Translations under genes and position numbers: made by a program
Source: Bacteroidales bacterium
GTDB lineage: Bacteria; Bacteroidota; Bacteroidia; Bacteroidales; F082
Direction of reading: 5' to 3'
Assembly: GCA_017477425.1 (NCBI GenBank)
Contig: JAFUVT010000032.1
Coordinates: forward strand, 1 to 63,000
DNA length: 63,000 nucleotides
Notes under the pieces: model-generated
Told to the model about the DNA's origin: nothing
The model's database searches: none
Seen by the model: only the letters and a program-made list of their open reading frames with translations
Shown: positions 25,593 through 33,131 of the stretch, piece after piece
How the letters are laid out: the number at the start of each line of letters is the position of its first letter
Numbering within the stretch: the stretch's first letter is position 1

Positions 25593-25750
25593 AATACTGT
25601 AGTTTTAGTGGTTGATAATTAAACTTGCATTTTGGCAAAGCAATCGCCGTGCCAGATTTGCAAATCATTAAAAACCAATAAATTGCAAAATTTACCCATT
25701 CAGAAAAAGTGTAAAAATTCTTTACAGGTGTAAAGAAAGTTTACAATGGG
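25513..25750 (-). repeat. Duplicated promoter/signal-peptide block, copy 2
   Basis: Matches 21369-21606 over 238 bases in the same orientation. The -7-like position reads CAAATCTG instead of TAAATTTG, and the palindrome's left arm has two substitutions and a missing base, so this copy may be expressed or regulated differently. The remaining part of the 316-base gap up to rpe (25593-25908) also holds a -7 element at 25810 and a REP-like element at 25846. Confidence 0.9.
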
Positions 25751-25809
25751 CCGTTTCTTTCCCAATTACAATCATAGAAAAAACGATGACACAATTCCAT
25801 CTTTTTTCA

Positions 25810-25817
25810 TACCTTTG
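25810..25817 (+). promoter_or_regulatory. -7 promoter element, rpe
   Basis: TACCTTTG fits TAnnTTTG and is the only such element upstream of rpe. The leader to the ATG at 25909 is about 85 bases and contains a REP-like element. Confidence 0.5.
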
Positions 25818-25845
25818 CATCAACAATAATGTCCTCGGCTGCCAC

Positions 25846-25869
25846 GGTGCTTCGACAGGCTCGACAACC
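25846..25869. repeat. REP-like element (TTCGACAGGCTC type), intergenic
   Basis: The sequence GCTTCGACAGGCTCGACAAC contains the same TTCGACAGGCT core found within the protease gene (31201-31278) and the peptide-binding lipoprotein gene (37882-37958). It sits in the rpe leader. Confidence 0.75.
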
Positions 25870-25908
25870 ATGACAGCCCTATAACTGAACAACTGATAAC
25901 TGCAAACC

Positions 25909-26556
25909 ATGAAATTGATAGCTCCTTCCCTACTCTCCGCCGATTTCCTGCACTTGGAAAACGACATCGAGATGGTCAACCAAAGCGAGGCCGACTGGTT
26001 CCACTGCGATGTGATGGACGGTCGCTTCGTGCCCAATATATCCTTCGGAATCCCTGTCATTCAGGCGATTAAGAAGAAAGCGCAGAAACCCTTGGATGTC
26101 CACCTGATGATTGTGGAGCCCGACAAGTATTTCGAGGCCTTCGCCCAAGCCGGTGCCGACATCATCACCTTCCACTTCGAGGCTTGCGCCCACATCCACC
26201 GTGCCGTGCAGAAAATCAAGGCCCTCGGGCTGAAGGCTGGCGTGGTGCTCAATCCGCACACGCCCGTCGCGGTGTTGGAGGACATCCTCGGCGACTTGGA
26301 CTTGGTGCTGCTCATGTCGGTCAACCCGGGTTTTGGCGGACAGAAATTCATTGAGCGCACATACGAAAAAATACGCAAACTGCGTTTGATGATCGACGAG
26401 CAAAACGCTTCTGCCCTCATCGAAGTGGATGGCGGCGTGAACACGCAGAACGCCAAAGCCCTGTTCGAAGCTGGCGCCGATGTGCTGGTGGCGGGGAACG
26501 CGGTGTTTCGGTCAGAAAATCCCATCGAAACCATCAAGGAATTGAAATCTTTTTGA
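25909..26556 (+). CDS. rpe: Ribulose-phosphate 3-epimerase
   Basis: A 215-residue TIM-barrel enzyme of normal length that interconverts ribulose 5-phosphate and xylulose 5-phosphate in the pentose phosphate pathway. The first strand is IAPSLLSADFLHLE, followed by DWFHCDVMDGRFVPNISFG (metal ligands His and Asp), then DVHLMIVEPDKY, the catalytic-loop LLMSVNPGFGGQKF, and EVDGGVN near residue 175. The gene is monocistronic in appearance, with unrelated neighbours. Confidence 0.97.
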   Translation: MKLIAPSLLSADFLHLENDIEMVNQSEADWFHCDVMDGRFVPNISFGIPVIQAIKKKAQKPLDVHLMIVEPDKYFEAFAQAGADIITFHFEACAHIHRAVQKIKALGLKAGVVLNPHTPVAVLEDILGDLDLVLLMSVNPGFGGQKFIERTYEKIRKLRLMIDEQNASALIEVDGGVNTQNAKALFEAGADVLVAGNAVFRSENPIETIKELKSF

Positions 26557-26603
26557 AAAACGCTTGCAAGTTTCAAGAAAAACGCTTTCCTTTGCAATCG
26601 AAA

Positions 26604-26636
26604 TAGTATTTGAAAATACGGTATTTTAAAATACTA
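26604..26636. promoter_or_regulatory. 33-bp palindrome just upstream of ATPase gene
   Basis: TAGTATTTGAAAATAC and GTATTTTAAAATACTA flank a central G at 26620; 15 of 16 positions pair. Each arm is itself nearly palindromic around TTT(T/G)AAA, so the site could bind a dimer of dimers. It ends 13 bases before the ATG at 26650, so it lies over the promoter or the 5' end of the transcript. Autoregulation is plausible. Confidence 0.85.
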
Positions 26637-26649
26637 TAATTCTAGAAAA

Positions 26650-27966
26650 ATGGATTTCTACAACAGAACCAACGAGTTAGACACCATAAACAAGGTGAAG
26701 GAGCGAAGCCAAAACGAGGCGCAGATGACTGTTTTGATGGGTCGCAGGCGCATCGGAAAGACCGAATTGGCCCGTCGTTGCAATGACGAAACGCTGTTGT
26801 ATTTCTTTGTCGCTCGAAAAACGGAAGCACTTCTTTGTCAGGATTTTGTGCGCGAGGCTGAAGATCGTTTAGGCATCCCGATAGGTTGGCCCTCATCGTT
26901 TGCGGAACTGTTTCGCTACCTACTTGTGTACGCAGAAAAGCACCCATTCACACTGATTATCGATGAGTTTCAGGAGTTCCAAAGGGTCAACCCGGCGATA
27001 TTCAGCGATATGCAACGCGACTGGGATCTTCATAAGCGAACAAGCCGGATGAACCTGATTATCAGCGGTTCGGTCTTCTCATTGATGAAACGTATTTTCG
27101 AAGATGCCAAAGAGCCGCTTTTTGGTCGCGCTAACCAAAGTCTGCTTCTCAAGCCTTTCACGACAGATGTCCTGAAACAGATTCTTGCCGACCACAATCC
27201 CGATTATACGTCCGACGACTTGCTCACCTTGTTTGCCGTCACTGGCGGGGTGCCTTGGTATGTCGCTTTGCTTATGGACAATGGTAAAACAAACAGAACC
27301 AGCATATTATCCTATCTCACCGAGGCCAATTCGCCTTTCATCAACGAAGGAAAAAACATCCTGATTGAGGAATTTGGCAGCGATTATGCAATGCACTTTT
27401 CCATTCTTACCTGCTTGGCTGGCGGGCAACTGACCCGTGGGGAAATTGAATCACAATTAGGAACTGACAACATCGGGAGCTACCTTGTCAGGCTGGAAAA
27501 CTACTACAACCTGGTTGAAAAAAGGCTTCCCATTTTCGCCAATGAGAACGCAAAAAAAGTCCGTTACACTTTGAAAGACAGCTTTTTGAACTTATGGTTC
27601 CGCTTCTTCTACAAGTACCAAAACTTTGTGGCCAACAATGCTCTTGGTCAATTGGCACGCATCATTGAGCGAGATTTCGACACTTATTCGGGCTTTGCGC
27701 TCGAACGATATTTTGAGCAGAAATTCCGCGAAACAGGCTACTACACCCGCATCGGCAAGTTTTGGGATCGCAAAGGCAAGAACGAGATTGACCTCATCGC
27801 CGTCAACGAAATCGACGGAATAGCGGAGGTATATGAAATAAAACACGACCCACAGCGTTACGAAGAAAAGGCTTTGAAAGACAAAATCGAAGTCCTTCTG
27901 CAAAACAGTCCGGAACTTCACGGGATGAACCTCCGATGGGGTGTCCTCTCCCTTGAAGATATGTAA
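26650..27966 (+). CDS. Archaeal-type AAA ATPase with DUF234/nuclease-like C-terminus
   Basis: A 438-residue protein. Walker A is GRRRIGKTEL (residues 31-40) and Walker B is LIIDEFQEF (about 100-108), followed by LIISGSVFSLM. After a winged-helix region (TGGVPWYVALLM, then AGGQLTRGEIESQLG) comes RYTLKDSFLNLWFRFFY, typical of the DUF234 region. The C-terminal KNEIDLIAV...AEVYEIKHD then provides the Asp and E-x-K of a PD-(D/E)XK-like core. It is related to, but clearly different from, the ATPase at 21772. Family function is not established. The start codon follows a strong palindrome by 13 bases. Confidence 0.86.
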   Translation: MDFYNRTNELDTINKVKERSQNEAQMTVLMGRRRIGKTELARRCNDETLLYFFVARKTEALLCQDFVREAEDRLGIPIGWPSSFAELFRYLLVYAEKHPFTLIIDEFQEFQRVNPAIFSDMQRDWDLHKRTSRMNLIISGSVFSLMKRIFEDAKEPLFGRANQSLLLKPFTTDVLKQILADHNPDYTSDDLLTLFAVTGGVPWYVALLMDNGKTNRTSILSYLTEANSPFINEGKNILIEEFGSDYAMHFSILTCLAGGQLTRGEIESQLGTDNIGSYLVRLENYYNLVEKRLPIFANENAKKVRYTLKDSFLNLWFRFFYKYQNFVANNALGQLARIIERDFDTYSGFALERYFEQKFRETGYYTRIGKFWDRKGKNEIDLIAVNEIDGIAEVYEIKHDPQRYEEKALKDKIEVLLQNSPELHGMNLRWGVLSLEDM

Positions 27967-28015
27967 AAACAGAATAACTAAATCTCTAATATCAAATCTT
28001 TAAATCAACAAACAA

Positions 28016-29554
28016 ATGAGCAACGACATCACAAAACTCCAGCCGAAAGGCATTTGGAACGAGTTCGCAGGCATCTTGAACGTGCCGCGTCCGTCGAAAA
28101 AGGAAGCCAAAATGGTGGCTTACCTCGAAAAATGGGCCAAAGACCATAAAATCAGCTATGTCAAGGAAGAGTGCGGCAACATCATCATGAGCGTGCCCGC
28201 CACCAAGGGCATGGAAGACCGCCAGACCGTCATCCTGCAAGCCCACATGGACATGGTTTGCGAGAAGAACGGCGACAAGGTGCACGACTTCGAGAACGAC
28301 CCCATCGAGCCCGTCATCAAGGGCGAGTGGCTGCACGCCAACGGCACCACCCTTGGCGCCGACGACGGCATCGGCGTGGCTGCGGCCTTGGCCGTCATCG
28401 CCGACCCGAAAGTGGAACACGGTCCGCTTGAGTGCATCTTCACCGTCGACGAAGAGACCGGCCTGACCGGTGCCATGAAACTTGACCCAAAGGACTTCAC
28501 GGGCCGCATCCTCCTCAACCTCGACAGCGAGGACGAAGGCGAAATCTTCATCGGCTGCGCCGGTGGCATGGACACCATCGTGAAGGTGTGGTACGAACTG
28601 GAGCCCGCCCCTGAGGAATCAACGGCTTACCGCATCACCGTCAGCGGCCTGAAAGGCGGTCACAGCGGCGACGACATCAACAAGAACCTGGCCAACGCCA
28701 ACAAGTTGCTGACCCGCATCCTGTGGCAAGCCACCACTTGGTTCGACATCGCCCTCTACGACTTCCAAGGTGGCAACCTGCGCAACGCCATCGCCCGCGA
28801 AGCTACGGCCGTGGTCTACATCCCCAACGAGAGTGTGGGCGACTTCCTCCACTATGTGAACGACATGGAGAAGCACTTCAAGCAGGAATACCAAGTGACC
28901 GAGCCTACGCTGAAGGTCACGGCTGAAGTGGCTGAAATCCAGCCCGATGTGGTCATCGACGAAATGTCGCAATTCAACCTACTCAATGGTCTTTACGCCT
29001 GCCCGCACGGCGTCATCGCCATGTCGCAGACCATCCCGAACTTCGTGGAGACCTCGACCAACCTCGCCTCCTGCAAGAAGAAGGAAGGCTATTTCTTCAT
29101 CCAGACCTCGCAGCGTAGCAGCATCGAGTCATCGAAACAGGACATCGCCAATATGGTGGAAGCCGTGTGGAGCCTCGCCGACGCCGATGTGGAGCACACC
29201 GATGGCTATCCGGGCTGGGCACCCAACCCCAACAGCGCCATCTTGGACGTGGCCGTGAAATGCTACAAGGAACGCTTCAAGAAAGACCCGAAAGTCAGGG
29301 CCATCCACGCTGGCTTGGAATGCGGCCTCATCGGCGACAAGATTCCGGGCATGGACATGATCAGCTTCGGTCCCACCCTGCGCGGTGTGCACTCCCCCGA
29401 CGAGCGTTGCGAAATCGCGACCGTCCAGATGTTCTGGGACTTCATGTGCGACATCCTGAAGAACGCGCCGAAGGCTGAAGCCAAGGCTAAGAAAGCAGCC
29501 GCAAAGAAAGCTCCGGCTAAAAAAGCTCCGGCAAAGAAAACCGCAAAGAAATAA
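28016..29554 (+). CDS. pepD: Cytosolic beta-alanyl/aminoacyl-histidine dipeptidase (M20, PepD) with basic tail
   Basis: A 512-residue M20-family metallopeptidase. Metal and catalytic motifs are QAHMDMV (about residues 80-86), GADDGIG (about 117-123) and DEETGLTG (about 146-153), with the lid domain in the middle. It hydrolyses dipeptides such as X-His in the cytoplasm. The last 28 residues are a Lys/Ala/Pro-rich tail (KAEAKAKKAAAKKAPAKK and similar), like histone H1 or nucleoid-protein tails and unusual for this enzyme. The start at 28016 gives the usual N-terminus (KLQPKGIWNEFAGILNVPRPS). A bidirectional terminator follows. Confidence 0.95.
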   Translation: MSNDITKLQPKGIWNEFAGILNVPRPSKKEAKMVAYLEKWAKDHKISYVKEECGNIIMSVPATKGMEDRQTVILQAHMDMVCEKNGDKVHDFENDPIEPVIKGEWLHANGTTLGADDGIGVAAALAVIADPKVEHGPLECIFTVDEETGLTGAMKLDPKDFTGRILLNLDSEDEGEIFIGCAGGMDTIVKVWYELEPAPEESTAYRITVSGLKGGHSGDDINKNLANANKLLTRILWQATTWFDIALYDFQGGNLRNAIAREATAVVYIPNESVGDFLHYVNDMEKHFKQEYQVTEPTLKVTAEVAEIQPDVVIDEMSQFNLLNGLYACPHGVIAMSQTIPNFVETSTNLASCKKKEGYFFIQTSQRSSIESSKQDIANMVEAVWSLADADVEHTDGYPGWAPNPNSAILDVAVKCYKERFKKDPKVRAIHAGLECGLIGDKIPGMDMISFGPTLRGVHSPDERCEIATVQMFWDFMCDILKNAPKAEAKAKKAAAKKAPAKKAPAKKTAKK

Positions 29555-29572
29555 GGCTTTGTGATGAGCATG

Positions 29573-29608
29573 AAAAAAAGTCCATCGGGGTTTCCGATGG
29601 ACTTTTTT
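29573..29608. terminator. Bidirectional terminator between pepD and tricorn-like protease
   Basis: AAAAAAGTCCATCGG pairs with CCGATGGACTTTTTT around GGTTT. A- and T-tracts on both sides let it serve both convergent genes. Confidence 0.92.
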
Positions 29609-29616
29609 CATTTTGA

Positions 29617-32600
29617 TTACTTCGTCTTATCCGGCCAAGCGGGGATATCCGGAATGTCTGGATAGTCCTTCATCTGCTCGAGGATGATTTCGATGGCCTT
29701 GTTGAGTTGGTCGTCGATGCCTTCAAACTCATGGGCGGGGTCGTTGTCGATGACAACATCGGGATCGACGCCATAGCCCTCGATGACCCAGTTGCCGTTT
29801 TCGTCAAACGGGGCAAATTCGGGACGAGTCAGCGAGCCGCCGTCGATGAACGGCAGGCTGCCACGGATGCCAACCACACCGCCCCACGAGCGCACGCCGA
29901 CCGTGGTGCCAATCTTGTGCTTCTTGAACTGATATGGGAACAGGTCGCCGTCGGAAGCGGAATACTTGTTGAGCAACAGCACTTTGGGGCCGAGCATCAT
30001 TTTCGTGGGCTTGGTCTCGGGTTCGTTGTTGCGCATCATATCGTACATCGAAAGGTCGCGGCGCAGGCGCTCCACAATCATCGGGCTGACATTGCCGCCA
30101 CCGTTGCCACGGTCGTCGATGATGAGGGCTTTCTTGTCGAGTTGCGGATAGAAGTATTTGGCAAACTCGTTCAGGCCGTCCACGCCCATGTCGGGAATGT
30201 GGATATAGCCCACCTGACCGTTGGTGGCCTTGCTCACCTTCTCCACATTGCCTTGCACCCAGTTGTAGTAGTACAAACCCGTCTCGTCGGCGATAGGGCG
30301 CACCACCACATCGCGGGCACCGCTTTCCGAAGCCTTGTTATTTAAGGTGAGCAGCACCGCCTTATCGGCCTTGCCAATGAGGGCGCGATACATGTCGTTC
30401 ATGTCCTTGGTGCTTTGTCCGTCGATGGCGATGATGTAGTCGCCTTCCTTGGCGTTCACTCCGACCTCGGTCAGCGGCGAGCGCGTCTTCTCGTTCCAGT
30501 TCTCACCCTTCAAAATCCTGTCAATCTGATAGTAACCCGACTTGTCGCGGTGGATGCGGCAGCCCAGCATACCCATTGGGATGCGCTCGGGCTTCACGCG
30601 GTCGCCGTCGCCCACGTAGGCGTGGCCGATATTGATTTCGCCAATCAGTTCACCGATGAGGTAGTTCACATCGTTGCGGTCAGCGCAATACGGCAGCAGT
30701 TTTCCGTATTTCTCCTTCATCGAGGGCCAATCCACGCCGTGCATATTGGGCGCATAGAAGAAGTCGCGCATCTGGCGCCACGCCTCGTTGTAGATTTGCG
30801 TCCACTCGGTGCGCAACTCGACCCATTTCTTCATATTGCTAAGGTCGATGGTCTCGTCGCCCTTACCAGCTTCGCCAGGTTTCCCGCCACCGCCAGGCAT
30901 CGGGCCTTTTGGGGCGTTAATCACCTTATAGCCACCGCGTTCGCGCATCAACATCTTGGAACCGTCGGCAGAGAGTTCGTAGCCGAAGCCACCAATCGAA
31001 GTGCATTTCTTGGTCTTGGCATCAAAGTAGCCTAAACCGCCACCATTGCGACCTGCTGCCACATAATACAAGCCGTTCTCAACGCCCGTCAGATTCCAAT
31101 ATCTTCCCGCATTGACCGGCAATACCACTACCCTGTTGGCAATGCCCTCGAAGTCGATTTTCACTTCCTGGGCTTCCTTTTTGCCTTCGGGTTTTCCGGC
31201 CCCTGAGCCTGTCGAAGGGCCACCCTTTCCGTCTTTCTTTTCTTTACCTTCTGAGGTTCCTGAGCCTGTCGAAGGACCGTCCTTAGGCTCGTCCTTTGCG
31301 TTCTCGGCTTTCACTTCGTCGTTTTCCAAAAGGAAAGGCGAAGGCGTATCTTTCTGTAAAGTAACAAGATAAATCTTCGACATATCCGTATAGACATGGT
31401 TCCATTCCAGCCAGCCGTAAGTCGGGTGGAAATCGCGTTCCGAACTGAAATACAAGTATTTGCCGTTCTTGTCGAAGGCAGGCGAAGAAGCGTTGTACCA
31501 AGCATCGGTAACGGTTTCGTCCTTGCCCGATGCCACATTGTAGATGTGGATTTGGCTGACGGAGAAGGTGCTCGGCATGGAATAAGCAATCCATCGGCTA
31601 TCGGGCGACCAACTGAAATCGCCCATCTCGCCAGCCTTGCTCTGCGCCACCACGGTGACTTTCTTCGAGGCGACCTCAACCATATTAATGCGGTTCATCT
31701 TGTCGTACCAAAGGATGCGTTTGCTGTCGGGTGACCAAGTGGGGCCGTATTTGTAAGTGTCTGAATCCTTGGTCAATTGTATGGCTTCTTCCTTGCCGTC
31801 TTGGGCTTGGATGTAAAGCTCATCCTCGCCCGTGCGGTCGCTGATGTAGGCGATGTATTTGCCATCGGGCGACCAGGCCACATTGCGGTCGTGGGCGTTA
31901 TCGCTCTGGGTCAGGTTGCGCGTGATGCCCGACTTGACCGGCACGGTCCACACATCGCCGCGAGCGCCGAAAGCCACGCGTTTTCCGTCGGGTGAGATGC
32001 TGCTTGAGTTGATGAACTTACTGGCATCCACATACTTGGTGCGCGTCGATTTGTTGTCGTTGGCCATCTGCACGGGAATGGGATACACCTTGCCCTCGGT
32101 GAGGTTGTAGCGGAACAGTTGGCCGCCGTTTTCGTAAACGATGTCCTTGTCGCCGAGCGAAGGCCATTTGATGTCGTAATAGGTGTAGTCGGTCACCTTC
32201 GTGGTTTGCTTCGTGCCACGGTCGTAGCAAAACAGGTTCATCGTGCGGTCGCGGTCGGAGCAATAGTAAATCTTGTTGCCGACCCACATCGGGAAGATGT
32301 CCTGCGCATTGTTGTTGGTGATGTTTTCGATCTTCTTCGACTTGAAATCGTAAATCCACACATCGTCGGCCATACCGCCGCGATAGTACTTCCAAGTGCG
32401 GAACTCGCGCATCACGCGGTTGTAGGCAATCTGCTTGCCGTCAGGCGAATACGAAATCCAGCCACCTTCGGGCAAGGGCAACTGCTCGGCCAAGCCACCG
32501 TTGATGTTGGCGATGAAGAGTTGCCCGACAAAGTCGTCCCAACTCTCCTTGCGCGAGCGGAAAACGATGTTCTCGTTGTCCTTCCAAGCCATGACGATGT

Positions 32601-32967
32601 TGTTGGGGCCCATGCGGTCGCTGATGTCGTCGCGACCCAAAGTGGGCGTGTAGGTGAGTCGCGTAGGCGTGCCGCACTCGGGATAAGGCATCACATACAC
32701 CTCGGTGTTGCCGTCGTATTGCGCCGTGAAAGCCAGATGTTTGCCGTCGGGCGAGAAACGCGCGAACATTTCATAGCCCAGCGGGTCGTTGGTGATTTTG
32801 TGTGCGACACCGCCCTTGATATCGACGGAATAGAGGTCGCCGCCATAGCTGAAGACCACGTCGTTGCCGTGGATGGTCGGGAAGCGCAGCATTTTGGCTT
32901 CCTCCTGGGCGGTCACACTAAATGCGCCCATCAGCAGGATTGAAAGGAATAAAGATTTGATTTTCAT
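29617..32967 (-). CDS. Tricorn-like S41 peptidase, exported
   Basis: A 1116-residue protein with a 20-residue signal peptide (MKIKSLFLSILLMGAFSVTA). The first 600 residues form WD40/TolB-type propellers (repeated FSPDGKHLAF, YSPDGKQIAYN, WSPDGKYIAYIS, WSPDSKRILWYD). A core domain follows, then a PDZ domain (about residues 850-900, GDYIIAIDGQSTKD). The S41 protease domain is last, with DDRGNGGGNVSPMIVERL and the nucleophile-containing NKYSASDGDLFPYQFK. This matches tricorn protease homologues, which degrade peptides released by other proteases. A Lys/Glu/Gly-rich linker near residues 555-600 carries two in-frame REP-like insertions, each encoding GPSTGSG. It has its own promoter at 33004-33035. 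Confidence 0.94.
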   Translation of the reverse strand: MKIKSLFLSILLMGAFSVTAQEEAKMLRFPTIHGNDVVFSYGGDLYSVDIKGGVAHKITNDPLGYEMFARFSPDGKHLAFTAQYDGNTEVYVMPYPECGTPTRLTYTPTLGRDDISDRMGPNNIVMAWKDNENIVFRSRKESWDDFVGQLFIANINGGLAEQLPLPEGGWISYSPDGKQIAYNRVMREFRTWKYYRGGMADDVWIYDFKSKKIENITNNNAQDIFPMWVGNKIYYCSDRDRTMNLFCYDRGTKQTTKVTDYTYYDIKWPSLGDKDIVYENGGQLFRYNLTEGKVYPIPVQMANDNKSTRTKYVDASKFINSSSISPDGKRVAFGARGDVWTVPVKSGITRNLTQSDNAHDRNVAWSPDGKYIAYISDRTGEDELYIQAQDGKEEAIQLTKDSDTYKYGPTWSPDSKRILWYDKMNRINMVEVASKKVTVVAQSKAGEMGDFSWSPDSRWIAYSMPSTFSVSQIHIYNVASGKDETVTDAWYNASSPAFDKNGKYLYFSSERDFHPTYGWLEWNHVYTDMSKIYLVTLQKDTPSPFLLENDEVKAENAKDEPKDGPSTGSGTSEGKEKKDGKGGPSTGSGAGKPEGKKEAQEVKIDFEGIANRVVVLPVNAGRYWNLTGVENGLYYVAAGRNGGGLGYFDAKTKKCTSIGGFGYELSADGSKMLMRERGGYKVINAPKGPMPGGGGKPGEAGKGDETIDLSNMKKWVELRTEWTQIYNEAWRQMRDFFYAPNMHGVDWPSMKEKYGKLLPYCADRNDVNYLIGELIGEINIGHAYVGDGDRVKPERIPMGMLGCRIHRDKSGYYQIDRILKGENWNEKTRSPLTEVGVNAKEGDYIIAIDGQSTKDMNDMYRALIGKADKAVLLTLNNKASESGARDVVVRPIADETGLYYYNWVQGNVEKVSKATNGQVGYIHIPDMGVDGLNEFAKYFYPQLDKKALIIDDRGNGGGNVSPMIVERLRRDLSMYDMMRNNEPETKPTKMMLGPKVLLLNKYSASDGDLFPYQFKKHKIGTTVGVRSWGGVVGIRGSLPFIDGGSLTRPEFAPFDENGNWVIEGYGVDPDVVIDNDPAHEFEGIDDQLNKAIEIILEQMKDYPDIPDIPAWPDKTK
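31201..31278 (-). repeat. Two REP-like elements inserted in frame in the protease gene
   Basis: CCTGAGCCTGTCGAAGG occurs at 31202-31218 and 31259-31275. Read on the coding strand both give GPSTGSG in a low-complexity linker (about residues 564-590). The same core occurs at 25846 and 37882-37958. Confidence 0.85.
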
Positions 32968-33003
32968 ATAATTAATAATTAATTAAAACCCAATAACAGG
33001 GAA

Positions 33004-33035
33004 CAAAGGTAAAAAGATTTCGGAAATACTACCAA
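33004..33035 (-). promoter_or_regulatory. Promoter of the tricorn-like protease gene
   Basis: On the minus strand TTG (33033-33035) and TACCTTTG (33004-33011) are separated by 21 bases, 37 bases before the start codon at 32967. Confidence 0.65.
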
Positions 33036-33119
33036 GTAAGACTGAGATTATTCGCATTTCGTGAACAGAGAATGTTGTAATGATTTCACATTGAACCGTA
33101 AAGTTTGATGGTTTTTTAC

Positions 33120-33127
33120 TATTTTTG
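33120..33127 (+). promoter_or_regulatory. -7 promoter element at TPR regulator gene
   Basis: TATTTTTG fits TAnnTTTG but lies only 5 bases before the GTG at 33132 and downstream of the ATG codons at 33105-33110. If it is used, the transcript would start at or near the GTG, implying a leaderless or near-leaderless message. Confidence 0.45.
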
Positions 33128-33131
33128 CAGT

